A DNA stretch of 49,889 bases, from the NCBI GenBank assembly GCA_021108435.1, contig JAIOQY010000134.1, positions 1-49,889 of the forward strand, in the 5' to 3' direction. Numbering within the stretch: the first letter of the stretch is position 1; every line of letters starts with the position of its first letter. This document shows, in pieces, positions 42,051-49,889 of the stretch. Origin of the DNA: Candidatus Aegiribacteria sp. (lineage in GTDB: Bacteria > Fermentibacterota > Fermentibacteria > Fermentibacterales > JCC-6). A program made the position numbers and the translations under genes. The notes beneath the pieces were generated by a model. The model did not search any database, had not been told where the DNA came from, and saw nothing but the letters and a program-made list of their open reading frames with translations.

Positions 42051-43016
42051 TCAGAATATTGACAGGTATTTGTCGGTTGCTCTGGTTCCTTCATCAACAT
42101 CAGAATCCGGTAGAACCAGAGTGTTTTTTAAAAAGCTGTTGTGTCGGACTTTCGCTCCGGAAAGCACCACACAGTTCTCAAGACAGCATCCATTTTCGAT
42201 AGTTGCTCCTTCCTGCACCCATAATGTACCCATGATCTCAATCTCCGCATACGACTGGCTGTTTTCAATTAAAATCCCATTCTTTATGCAGGAAGGTTTT
42301 ATATACGGTTTCACCTGACCTGAAAGAACTTCATGGCAGGCAATCAGGTAGCTTTTCAGAGACCCTATATCCCTTGTATACCCGCCTGGAGTATCAGCGG
42401 CAAGAATTCTTCCCTCCCTGAGTAATCCGGGAAATACATCCAGTCCGAAATCACTGAAGCTGCCATCCTCGATATGTGATACAGCTGAACTTCTGCAGAT
42501 ATATATCCCGGAATTAGCCATGTTCGATTCAGCAAGTTCAGGAGGAGGTTTTTCTCGGAAACGGGAAATTCTGCCGTCAGGACCGGTAATGACAATCCCT
42601 TTGCTTGAAGGATCACCAGTCGGAGATAGCGCGATTGTGATTTCAGAATTCAATCTGGAGTGAACCTTGAAAAGAGATTCCAGAGGCTGTCTTGTCAGAT
42701 TGTCACCATAAACCACAAGGAATTCGTCTCCCAGAAGCGGTAAAGCCCTTCGAACCGCGCCTGCCGTACCAAGCGGTTCCTCCTCAAGCTGAAAAGATGT
42801 TTTAAGAGGGAGATCAGAGCCTGCAATGAAGTCTCTGATCATTTCCGCCTTCCAGGACCCGTTAACAACTGTTTCAGTAACTCCCAGCTGCGTCAGATGA
42901 AGCAGAATGTCATGAAGCAGAACGAATCCTGTGATTTCTATCAGAGGTTTTGGAATTGCATCCGTTAGAGGCCTGAGCCTGGTTCCCGATCCAGCGCATA
43001 AGACAATTGCTTTCAT
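42051..43016 (-). CDS. NDP-sugar nucleotidyltransferase (HddC-like)
   Basis: A 321-residue protein. LCAGSGTRLRPLTDAIPKPLIEI is the catalytic signature, VVYGDNLTR the metal site, EEEPLGTAGAV the sugar loop and FREKPPPE the second one. A left-handed beta-helix tail (about 245-310) follows. Paired with a GmhA-like isomerase it is most likely to make a GDP-heptose or similar nucleotide sugar. Hexose-1-phosphate guanylyl- or thymidylyltransferase is an alternative. The ATG (43014-43016) overlaps the methyltransferase stop. Confidence 0.82.
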   Translation of the reverse strand: MKAIVLCAGSGTRLRPLTDAIPKPLIEITGFVLLHDILLHLTQLGVTETVVNGSWKAEMIRDFIAGSDLPLKTSFQLEEEPLGTAGAVRRALPLLGDEFLVVYGDNLTRQPLESLFKVHSRLNSEITIALSPTGDPSSKGIVITGPDGRISRFREKPPPELAESNMANSGIYICRSSAVSHIEDGSFSDFGLDVFPGLLREGRILAADTPGGYTRDIGSLKSYLIACHEVLSGQVKPYIKPSCIKNGILIENSQSYAEIEIMGTLWVQEGATIENGCCLENCVVLSGAKVRHNSFLKNTLVLPDSDVDEGTRATDKYLSIF

Positions 43017-44011
43017 TGGTCTGCGTTATCCGGTGATGGAACAGCATATCTGATGATACCGTTTCCGAAACCCGTTAATCTGGCGATCAGGTACAGAAGG
43101 CGCTGAAGCCCCAGGCGAAAGTAAACATAGCGAAAGAACCGCTCAATAATGTTCCCTTTTCCAATGATCGGCGGGTCAACCAGTCTTCTTATCGACCCAT
43201 AATTACCTGATTGTCTTCCGATGATACTGAATCCTGCTTTTCGCAGAAAACCTTCCAGCGATGAGGGCTGGAAGAAATATAGATGTGCCGGAACCGCGTC
43301 CGGCTTTATCGTACCCGGCTTCATACGTTTCAAACGGGCTTCGGCAACTTCTTCCCAGTGGAAGAGTTCCCATGGACACTGAACAACAAGAATTCCGCCG
43401 GGAGCAAGAAGTGATCGAATGCGCCGGAGAGTATCGAATGGGCGGTGAAGGTGCTCGAGTACATCAAGAAGGAGTACTACGTCAAAAGAACCTTCTGGCA
43501 AAGTAACGGATTCCACACTTCCGGTATGGACATTCAGATTTAATTGATCTCGCGAATGGGCCGAAGAAAGAGGGCTTATTTCAATACCGGTAACTTCCCA
43601 GCCATTCGATCGGAGAAAGTCAAGAAGAAATCCATATGCGCACCCGACCTCAAGCAGTCTTCTTCCGCTTGTGCGTTTGATAAGATCGCGGTGCCTGCGC
43701 CTGAAAATCCGGAGGAATGTGTCGTGATACTGCTCAAAAATATTGACGTAGCCCTTGTAACCCACGTCTCCATCTTCGTAATAGGATTTGCTGTACATTT
43801 TTGTAAGTTCGTCCTCTGAAGGACGTTCAGCCAGATAGACAAATCCGCAGTTCCTGCATCTGACAACAGGCCATGTCATCTGGATACTCAGAAGAGAAAA
43901 GCAATTCGAACCACAGAGTTTGCAGTCAGTCTTTTCTCTCGGGAAAGTGCTCCAATCCAGAATTATACCTCTTTCACGCCTGAATATGCTGTCATAATTC
44001 AACAGGTGCAC
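43013..44011 (-). CDS. SAM methyltransferase with an N-terminal zinc ribbon
   Basis: A 332-residue protein. Residues about 25-60 have CKLCGS and VVRCRNCGFVYLAERP, a zinc-binding site common in Methyltransf_23-type proteins of sugar clusters. The methyltransferase core shows LLEVGCAYGFLLD, VTGIEISPLS and VLLLDVLEHLHRPF. The C-terminal third (FFQPSSLEGFLRKAGFSI) is usual for the family. It is probably a sugar or polysaccharide methyltransferase. The start is GTG at 44011. It is the first gene of the three-gene minus-strand sugar cluster. Confidence 0.8.
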   Translation of the reverse strand: MHLLNYDSIFRRERGIILDWSTFPREKTDCKLCGSNCFSLLSIQMTWPVVRCRNCGFVYLAERPSEDELTKMYSKSYYEDGDVGYKGYVNIFEQYHDTFLRIFRRRHRDLIKRTSGRRLLEVGCAYGFLLDFLRSNGWEVTGIEISPLSSAHSRDQLNLNVHTGSVESVTLPEGSFDVVLLLDVLEHLHRPFDTLRRIRSLLAPGGILVVQCPWELFHWEEVAEARLKRMKPGTIKPDAVPAHLYFFQPSSLEGFLRKAGFSIIGRQSGNYGSIRRLVDPPIIGKGNIIERFFRYVYFRLGLQRLLYLIARLTGFGNGIIRYAVPSPDNADQ

Positions 44012-44040
44012 CGGAACCGGTATTCCTGCGGACTTGACAC

Positions 44041-44170
44041 GTCAACCCCTGTGACACTTGACAGGATAAGAATAACGTCGAATATCCAGCAAATCATTTT
44101 GATGAACAACATGCATGATAAAGAATAACAATACCCTGCATGAGAAGGGGTTGACAATTTCCAACCCCTT
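44041..44170. repeat. Inverted-repeat region upstream of the sigma factor
   Basis: A 9-base perfect hairpin (AAGGGGTTG at 44145-44153 with CAACCCCTT at 44162-44170, eight-base loop) stands about 110 bases ahead of the sigma gene. The string GTCAACCCC at 44041-44049 is the inverse of GGGGTTGAC at 44147-44155, bracketing about 115 bases. Several TTGAC strings are embedded. It may be a REP/BIME-like element or a control region. The divergent genes on each side must have promoters here. Confidence 0.55.
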
Positions 44171-44272
44171 GACAGATTACGGTCCTACGCAAAATTTCTG
44201 AAACGTTACGGGAACCATAATGCTTATTCTTAATTATAACATGTGAATCTATTCATTTGAAAGGCGGATGTT

Positions 44273-45115
44273 TTGGCGACCAAGCGAACAGAAGGCAGGT
44301 CACTTGAGCTATACCTGAGAGAAATCGGAAGTAAAGAAACACTATCATCCGCGGAGGAAGCATCGCTCGCAAAACGGATCCGAAAAGGTGAGCAGGAAGC
44401 TCTTAACGAGCTGACAGAGGCTAATCTCAGATTCGTTGTAAGCATTGCAAAACAGTACGCGAACCAGGGTGTTGCGCTGGAAGATCTGATAAACGAGGGG
44501 AATGTAGGGCTTATAAGGGCCGCCAAGGGATTTGATGAGAGTAAGGGCTGCCGCTTCATTACGTATGCTGTCTGGTGGATCAGACAGGCGATCCTGCAAG
44601 CACTTGCAGAGCAATCGAGAATTGTCCGTCTGCCATTGAATCGAGTAGGAGAGCTGTACAAGATGGGGCGGGCTGCGCGCGAACTGGGACATTCACTTGG
44701 AAGAAATCCATCAACAAATGAGATAGCGGATGAGCTGGATGTATCCAGAGATGACGTAGAATGTATGATGTCCATTCACAGCACACATTTATCACTTGAC
44801 AGTCCGGTGTATGAGGGTAGCGACAAGACTTTCCAGGAAATGATCTCTAACGATGATGATGTCCCGCCCGATGAAGCAGTGGTGCTTTCCGCAATGAGGA
44901 GAAGTGTTGCCGGGATGCTTGATATCCTTGACCAGCGCGAAAGAACCATCATACAGCTGTTCTTTGGAATCAATACAGACCGAAGGCATACACTTGCTGA
45001 AATTGGCAGAACCATGGGTATCAGCAGGGAGAGGGTTCGTCAGCTCAAGAACAGAGCTATCTCAAAGCTTAATGATAAATCAGATAATAAAAACCTTCTT
45101 CTTTATCTGAAGTAG
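44273..45115 (+). CDS. Sigma-70 family RNA polymerase sigma factor (RpoD-like, short)
   Basis: A 280-residue sigma factor with regions 1.2, 2, 3 and 4 but no long region 1.1. Region 1.2 reads SLELYLREIG. Region 2 has LRFVVSIAKQYANQGVALEDLINEGNVGL and FITYAVWWIRQAI (promoter melting). Region 4 has HTLAEIGRTMGISRERVRQLK, the -35 recognition helix. This short layout is seen in primary sigma factors of some phyla, but could be an alternative sigma of the RpoD/RpoS type. The start is TTG 44273 after GAAAGGCGG. An ATG nearby is out of frame. Confidence 0.92.
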   Translation: MATKRTEGRSLELYLREIGSKETLSSAEEASLAKRIRKGEQEALNELTEANLRFVVSIAKQYANQGVALEDLINEGNVGLIRAAKGFDESKGCRFITYAVWWIRQAILQALAEQSRIVRLPLNRVGELYKMGRAARELGHSLGRNPSTNEIADELDVSRDDVECMMSIHSTHLSLDSPVYEGSDKTFQEMISNDDDVPPDEAVVLSAMRRSVAGMLDILDQRERTIIQLFFGINTDRRHTLAEIGRTMGISRERVRQLKNRAISKLNDKSDNKNLLLYLK

Positions 45116-45132
45116 CGATTAAGGTTGAGAAG

Positions 45133-46041
45133 ATGCCCTTAGGTACGATACACTGGATACCGCACAAATCCGGCAGAAGAAGTAAACCCTACAATCTGAC
45201 GAGCGTCAAATTCAGGTTGTTCATTCTCATTTCCGCTTTATTTCTTACCGGACTGGCGACGCTGTTTTTCATTATTGGCCGCGAAAATGGCAGGAATCAG
45301 GTCTCTATTGACAGCAAAAGGGAACTTATCCTGCTTCGGGGAGAAGTGTATCAGCTCTCAAGACGGGTAAGAGATCTTACGCTTGATTTTGAGAGAATAC
45401 TAATACGTGAGGAACAGATTCTTGTAGCTGGAGCCGGACTGAATCTGGATTTTTCCGGACTATTTCATAGAGACGACACACCTGTAGAACCTCCCGGAAA
45501 TGATATTTTCAGATATATTGACGATCTGGAAATGGAGGTGCTTCTGGCTGAACGTCTGGCTTCCGCGGAACTGATGGCCTACGATTCACTGGTGAACTTC
45601 TTCATTGAAAGAAAGAGTGAACTGGCTCAAATTCCTACTATCTGGCCAGTTGACGGCATATTTGTGAGTGATTTCGGTCCCAGGATTGATCCGTTCACAG
45701 GTGCGGTTCGATATCATAAGGGCATTGATCTGGCATGTGTCAGCGGCACTCCCATATATGCTCCAGCGGATGGAGTAGTCATTTTCGGTGGATGGACAGG
45801 CGGCTGGGGACTTAATATCGTGGTCAGGCATACTGAGCACGTTTCAACAAGATATGCTCATTGTTCATCATTATGTTCAGTTGCTGGTCAGCGTGTCATG
45901 CGTGGTGATCTTATTGCCAGGGTTGGTTCTACAGGCAGGTCTGTCGCACCGCATCTGCATTACGAAGTACTGATAGACGGAGTACAGGTTGACCCTGAGG
46001 ATTATATAATAAGGGAAGGGCCCCATGCGGCGGTATTCTGA
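45133..46041 (+). CDS. Membrane-anchored M23 (LytM-type) metallopeptidase
   Basis: A 302-residue protein. A membrane helix (about 28-50) is followed by a coiled coil (about 60-100) and a C-terminal M23 peptidase domain. Zinc-site motifs are HKGIDLA and HLHYEV, with RYAHCSS between. These enzymes cut peptide cross-links in peptidoglycan or, when degenerate, activate amidases. All the motif residues visible here are intact, so activity is likely. It follows the sigma gene by 17 bases and overlaps the DUF523 gene by 17. Confidence 0.92.
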   Translation: MPLGTIHWIPHKSGRRSKPYNLTSVKFRLFILISALFLTGLATLFFIIGRENGRNQVSIDSKRELILLRGEVYQLSRRVRDLTLDFERILIREEQILVAGAGLNLDFSGLFHRDDTPVEPPGNDIFRYIDDLEMEVLLAERLASAELMAYDSLVNFFIERKSELAQIPTIWPVDGIFVSDFGPRIDPFTGAVRYHKGIDLACVSGTPIYAPADGVVIFGGWTGGWGLNIVVRHTEHVSTRYAHCSSLCSVAGQRVMRGDLIARVGSTGRSVAPHLHYEVLIDGVQVDPEDYIIREGPHAAVF

Positions 46042-46462
46042 CCGTAATTCGATCCTTGTCAGTGCCTGTCTATGCGGAATTCCGTGCAGATACGACGGAA
46101 AATCCAAACCTGTTGAAAAATATGTGCGTATGCTCAGAAACGGAAAATGTCTTCCATTCTGTCCTGAAAGACTTGGCGGTCTCACTACTCCGAGAGAACC
46201 AGCGGAGATTACAGGGGATGATGGTTTCGCAGTCCTTGACGGCAAGGCGGAAGTACTTCTGCGCGACGTCCCCGGAAAGGTAACATCTTTCTTCCTAAAA
46301 GGCGCTTCTCTGTCCGTCTCACTCGCGAACGCAGTCAAACCATCTATTATCTATCTAAAGGAAAAAAGTCCCTCCTGCGGGCTGCGAAACGGTAAATCAA
46401 TGCCGGGGGTTGCTGCGGCCGCATTGATCAGAGCAGGCTTCAGTGTGGAACCTGCGGATTGA
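46025..46462 (+). CDS. DUF523 family protein
   Basis: A 145-residue protein with ILVSACLCGIPCRYDGKSK, CPERLGGLTTPREPAEI and KEKSPSCG. These are the cysteine-containing signatures of DUF523. The family is widespread and uncharacterised in detail, and conserved cysteines suggest metal or sulfur chemistry. The start ATG 46025 overlaps the M23 gene by 17 bases. Its stop overlaps the TTG of the next gene. Confidence 0.9.
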   Translation: MRRYSDRNSILVSACLCGIPCRYDGKSKPVEKYVRMLRNGKCLPFCPERLGGLTTPREPAEITGDDGFAVLDGKAEVLLRDVPGKVTSFFLKGASLSVSLANAVKPSIIYLKEKSPSCGLRNGKSMPGVAAAALIRAGFSVEPAD

Positions 46463-47217
46463 AACCAGAAGTAGATCTCTGGGAACGGTACGGCCCTTTA
46501 TTCTCAATTGAAGAGAAACTGATATTTCCTCCCGATCATCGTGAACTTCAATTCTATGGTGAGTTGCGAAAACGACATCGGGGAAGTTGCATGGAAATCG
46601 GAGCGGGTGACGGAAGACTGGCCGGTGTTCTGGGTAGTGATTCACTTACAGTAGGACTTGAGCCGTCAGCGTCCATGTTTGAACTCTGGACTCCCGATGA
46701 CCGCGAAAGAGTCCGTTGTATAAGAGGACTGGGACAGCAGCTGCCACTGCTGGAATCCAGCCTTGATTTCATTCTATTTCCATACAATGGAATTCATTGC
46801 ATTCTGGATAGAGATGACCGGAGAAACCTTCTCTCAGAAGTTGCCCGTGTACTTCATCCCCGGGGAAAGTTCTTCGCCGAGACATGTCCCAGATTCGATG
46901 ACAGGGAAGACGAAGAGAATGTTGAGCGATATCATTACCGGAAAGATGGCTTTTCACTTCGTCTTGTGGAGACTGTAAGTCACGACAGAGAAAAGGGAAT
47001 TATATCCTTTGATATGGAATACTCCGGAAGTTCGGTTCCTGAAGGTACTTCATCCATGGTTCTTGAACTCGCGTTGATATCTGCGGGAGAATTTCTGCAT
47101 GACATCAGGGAAGCTGGATTGAATATAGTATCGATCTGGGGGGATTACGATTACTCCCCCTGGGATAAACGGTATTCACCAAGACTTCTGATTCTGGCAG
47201 AGAGGAGCGATACATGA
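46459..47217 (+). CDS. Class I SAM-dependent methyltransferase
   Basis: A 252-residue methyltransferase. The SAM motif is MEIGAGDGRLAG, then TVGLEPSASMFE and LDFILFPYNGIHCILDRDDRRNLL. The post-core strands CPRF and SLRLVETVSHD are consistent. The acceptor is unknown. TTG 46459 overlaps the preceding TGA, and the 3' end overlaps the S41 gene by four bases (ATGA). Confidence 0.82.
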   Translation: MKPEVDLWERYGPLFSIEEKLIFPPDHRELQFYGELRKRHRGSCMEIGAGDGRLAGVLGSDSLTVGLEPSASMFELWTPDDRERVRCIRGLGQQLPLLESSLDFILFPYNGIHCILDRDDRRNLLSEVARVLHPRGKFFAETCPRFDDREDEENVERYHYRKDGFSLRLVETVSHDREKGIISFDMEYSGSSVPEGTSSMVLELALISAGEFLHDIREAGLNIVSIWGDYDYSPWDKRYSPRLLILAERSDT

Positions 47218-49889
47218 TTTTGATGAAGGGTCTCCTGGTTCTAAGTCTGCTTTCAGGCGGGATGTCCGATCTGAGAGAACCCTGCCCATCTCCGGACGGT
47301 GAAACCGTTGCATTCTGCTTCAGAGGAGATATATGGGAAGCTCCGCTAACCGGAGGAACCATGAGATGTCTTGTTCCCGGTGAGAGTATTGAGACTTCTC
47401 CCAGCTATTCTCCGGACGGGGAAAGACTCGCATTCACCAGTGACAGAACCGGCGGGGGAGATATATATGTAATGAATGCCACCGGAGGACAATCAACCCG
47501 TCTGACGTTTCATGCCGGTGAGGATCGTGTACTCTGCTGGAACTCATCAGCTGACTCTATCTATTTCCTCTCGTCAAGAGAAGGCGGAGATGACTGGGTT
47601 TACTCGGTTTCCGTCTCAGGCGGTACTCCGCGACCGGTTGCCAGAGTTGAGACTCAGAATACATGTGTGCTGCCCGGAGGGTTAGCGATTGAAAGAGGAT
47701 TTACCCCCTGGTGGCGAAAGCACTACAGCGGATCGGCCTCCAGGAATATCTGGATCGGCTCCGGAGAAACATGGGAGATCCTGATCGATTCTGAACTCGA
47801 TGAAAAATGGCCCATGTATTCCGCGATTACAGGTGAGATTCTCTTTGTAATGGAAGATTCATCAGGTCATAACGCCATCTGGAGTATTTTTCCGGGGGAA
47901 GAACCGCTTCAAAGAACATTTTTCTCCGAAGGAGATATCACATATCCTGCTATAAGCTCAACCGGCGGAATCGTTGTTTTCGAGTATGAAGGCAGACTGT
48001 TCTCGATGAATGTCCCCGGGTGGTCCGTATCCTTAATCAATATTGACTCAAATACCGATTACCCTTTTCCTATGCAGTATGGAGAGACGGTTGGATACTC
48101 GACCGATTGCTTTGATGTTGACTCGTCCGGTATTCAGATGGCTGTGGTGGGAATTGGCGACCTGTTCGCAGGGCGAATTTCCGACAACAACCTTGAAGAC
48201 ATGATTGAGGTTTATTCCGGTTCCGCCAGAGTCAGGCATCCAGCCTGGAGCCCCGATGGAATGTCTCTGGCCTTCACTCTCGAGTATGATGGTTTAATTG
48301 AGCTGGCACTCGCGAATGCTGAACTGCAGGATACCATTCTGCTTGATTCGGCATTTCCGGATGTTCATATCCTTTCAACCTCCGCGGATGTAGCCACCAG
48401 ACCGGTCTGGTCACCCGATGGAAACAGAATCTCATATCTCGATGGTCCGGGCAGGCTCCATGTGATTGATATAAGAACTGAACAGGATATCACACTTTGC
48501 GGAATCTCGGAAATTTTCCACCACTCCTGGTCACCCGACGGGATGTGGCTTGCCTTCAGTGTGCCTGTACTCGCACACAGGGAGGAAATATTCATTGTAT
48601 CCTCCAGGGGCGGTGAGCCCTTCAATATCAGCCGTCATCCTAACGATGACTTTCAGCCTTTCTGGCCTGAAGACGGTCGGAGGATACTGTACGCAAGCAG
48701 GACGGATGATGGAAATTACTCGATAAAGCAGGTCTGGCTGACAAGAGAGGACTGGGACTGTGACGATGAAGAGCGGGAAGCTCTTCTTGACGATCACCGT
48801 GTTACAGTGGAAATCGAATGGGACGGTCTTCAGAGAAGAACGGAAACTCTATGTACGGTTAAAGGATCCTACGATTTCTATGGAACTTCGCCGGACGGCA
48901 GAATAATAGCTTTTCCAGCCTGGGACAGCAACGACAGAATGGACCTCTGGACAGTTGACTGGAAAGGTGAGTCACTTACGAGATTGACATGGACAGGTGA
49001 AGCTCCCGAAGGTATTCAGATTACCAGCGATGAAGAGATTTACTATCTCGCCATAGGCGGCCTTGTAAGATCGACCTCAGTTAATGGCGGAGCAGGAGGA
49101 GTATTTGGATGGAGAATGCCGGTCTGGCGTTCGATACCTTTGCTTCAGGCGCAGAAATTCGATGAAGCATGGAGACTTCTAAGAGATAACTTCTACGATC
49201 CTGATATGCATCAGGTTGACTGGAACGCAATGCGTTCCAAATATCGCGAAAGAGCCGTATCAAGCATCATAAACGAGGATTTCAATGACGTTGTAAGAAG
49301 GATGCTCGGAGAACTCTCCGCATCGCATCTTGGTATATCCGGATCATGGTATTTTGATTCTTCCCCAAGATCTGGTTCAGTGGGTATAATCCCTGATTAT
49401 GACTGGAACGGTAATGGAATCCGTGTGGATAGTGTAATACCCTATTCCCCTGCCGATCTGGATGGTTCCCTTATTCTTCCGGGTGATATCATTATCTCGA
49501 TTCAAGGTTTTCCAGTGGGAGCAAACGACAATCTCTACAGAGCGCTTCTTCAGAGAAGCGGCAGGGAGACAGGGTTTAATGTGCTCAGAAACAATGAAGC
49601 ACTCGACATAGACATTGAACCGGTTTCCATCTGGAGAATCGAAGATCTCCTGTATGACGAATGGATCGAGAAAAACAGAAGGGAAGTAGCAAGGCTGACT
49701 GATGGGAGAGTGGGTTATCTGCACATTCCATCCATGAGCAGCAGAAGTGTTGATGATTTCCTGATAGATCTGTTCGCTGAAGGTATGAACCGTGATGGAA
49801 TGATTATAGACATCCGTGATAACGGTGGAGGCAATACTCACGATGAGATCATTCGAGAACTGGGACGCCCGGCTTACATGTTTTCACGC
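47214..49889 (+). CDS. Tricorn-like S41 peptidase, 3' end beyond the window
   Basis: At least 892 codons, open to the last base of the window. A signal peptide starts it. WD40/PD40-type propeller repeats fill about residues 20-600, with units such as SPSYSPDGERLAFTSDR and WSPDGNRISYL. Then come the tricorn C1 region FDEAWRLLRDNFYDP with ASHLGI (catalytic-type His), a PDZ-like domain (about 720-800), and the S41 core with GYLHIPSMSS and IIDIRDNGGGNTHDEI. The nucleophilic serine should lie past the edge. Tricorn-type proteases degrade peptides, here probably periplasmic. GAGAGGAG six bases ahead supports ATG 47214. An in-frame ATG at 47223 is the alternative. Confidence 0.88.
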   Translation, partial: MILMKGLLVLSLLSGGMSDLREPCPSPDGETVAFCFRGDIWEAPLTGGTMRCLVPGESIETSPSYSPDGERLAFTSDRTGGGDIYVMNATGGQSTRLTFHAGEDRVLCWNSSADSIYFLSSREGGDDWVYSVSVSGGTPRPVARVETQNTCVLPGGLAIERGFTPWWRKHYSGSASRNIWIGSGETWEILIDSELDEKWPMYSAITGEILFVMEDSSGHNAIWSIFPGEEPLQRTFFSEGDITYPAISSTGGIVVFEYEGRLFSMNVPGWSVSLINIDSNTDYPFPMQYGETVGYSTDCFDVDSSGIQMAVVGIGDLFAGRISDNNLEDMIEVYSGSARVRHPAWSPDGMSLAFTLEYDGLIELALANAELQDTILLDSAFPDVHILSTSADVATRPVWSPDGNRISYLDGPGRLHVIDIRTEQDITLCGISEIFHHSWSPDGMWLAFSVPVLAHREEIFIVSSRGGEPFNISRHPNDDFQPFWPEDGRRILYASRTDDGNYSIKQVWLTREDWDCDDEEREALLDDHRVTVEIEWDGLQRRTETLCTVKGSYDFYGTSPDGRIIAFPAWDSNDRMDLWTVDWKGESLTRLTWTGEAPEGIQITSDEEIYYLAIGGLVRSTSVNGGAGGVFGWRMPVWRSIPLLQAQKFDEAWRLLRDNFYDPDMHQVDWNAMRSKYRERAVSSIINEDFNDVVRRMLGELSASHLGISGSWYFDSSPRSGSVGIIPDYDWNGNGIRVDSVIPYSPADLDGSLILPGDIIISIQGFPVGANDNLYRALLQRSGRETGFNVLRNNEALDIDIEPVSIWRIEDLLYDEWIEKNRREVARLTDGRVGYLHIPSMSSRSVDDFLIDLFAEGMNRDGMIIDIRDNGGGNTHDEIIRELGRPAYMFSR

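Noticed and set aside
44230-44775. 181-codon minus-strand frame
   Set aside because: Antisense to the sigma factor gene and serine-rich, with no domain. The sigma factor is clearly the real gene.
1-49889. CRISPR array, rRNA, prophage or complete insertion sequence
   Set aside because: None of the characteristic repeats, conserved rRNA stretches, phage gene runs or transposase frames was seen.

Overview
The window comes from a Gram-negative (diderm) bacterium. It encodes an outer-membrane secretin (PilQ), several lipoproteins with clear lipoboxes, and sugar-nucleotide genes of the heptose type. The mix includes SUMF-TPR secreted protein, DUF4097, a CD1871A-type small membrane protein, many multi-PAS sensors, a PilM-PilN fusion, a short primary-like sigma factor and tricorn-type protease. 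This suggests a little-cultivated phylum; Fermentibacteria or a neighbouring FCB-type lineage is a guess, not a demonstration. Base composition is moderate and genes are tightly packed. Many neighbours overlap by 4 bases (ATGA, GTGA, TTGA), and TTG and GTG starts are common. No rRNA, CRISPR array, prophage or complete insertion sequence was seen.

Layout. (1) 1-10.6 kb: loosely packed accessory genes. These are a secreted SUMF-TPR protein, a PAS sensor that ends inside a short dispersed repeat, a Gp37/Gp68-like protein, secreted proteins, an ABC-F ATPase with an attenuator-like leader, a DUF3795 protein, a DUF4097 protein with a perfect palindrome over its promoter, and a lipoprotein. (2) 10.6-13.6 kb: tRNA-Cys, then a three-gene membrane redox cluster (47-aa CLEC protein, polyferredoxin, TlpA-like thioredoxin) coupled to a glycosyltransferase. 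(3) 13.8-25.7 kb: a signalling block. It has a membrane histidine kinase, an Rcp1-like response regulator, a REC-PAS-PAS protein and a large Cache-HAMP-GAF-PAS hybrid kinase. After a roughly 230-bp MITE-like element comes a partner-switching module: STAS antagonist, RsbW-like kinase, and a 1204-residue protein joining a P-loop NTPase, HEAT-like repeats and an RsbU-type PP2C phosphatase. (4) 25.7-32.2 kb: SAM hydroxide adenosyltransferase, GH57 enzyme, a small Cys protein, a MurU-like/AmgK-like pair, trpS and cysS.

(5) 32.2-38.8 kb: a small DNA-binding-like gene on the minus strand, then the type IV pilus/secretin operon. It holds a PilM-PilN fusion, an unassigned lipoprotein, PilO, a greatly enlarged PilP-like lipoprotein and PilQ. 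(6) 38.8-41.5 kb: rsmD, coaD, a class I aminotransferase and an MJ0042-type zinc-ribbon protein. (7) 41.5-44.0 kb, minus strand: methyltransferase, sugar nucleotidyltransferase and GmhA-like isomerase, probably for a surface heptose or related sugar. (8) 44.0-49.9 kb: a sigma-70 factor behind a repeat-rich intergenic region, M23 peptidase, DUF523, a methyltransferase and a tricorn-like S41 protease cut by the window end.

The strongest candidate for something undescribed is the NTPase-HEAT-PP2C phosphatase with its STAS and RsbW partners (21339-25727). In it, an NTPase sensor of the kind common in signalling and defence ATPases appears to be fused directly to the phosphatase that triggers a partner switch. 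Secondary candidates are the PilP-like protein with a large N-terminal extension, the CLEC-polyferredoxin-TlpA cluster, the ABC-F leader and the MITE-like element.
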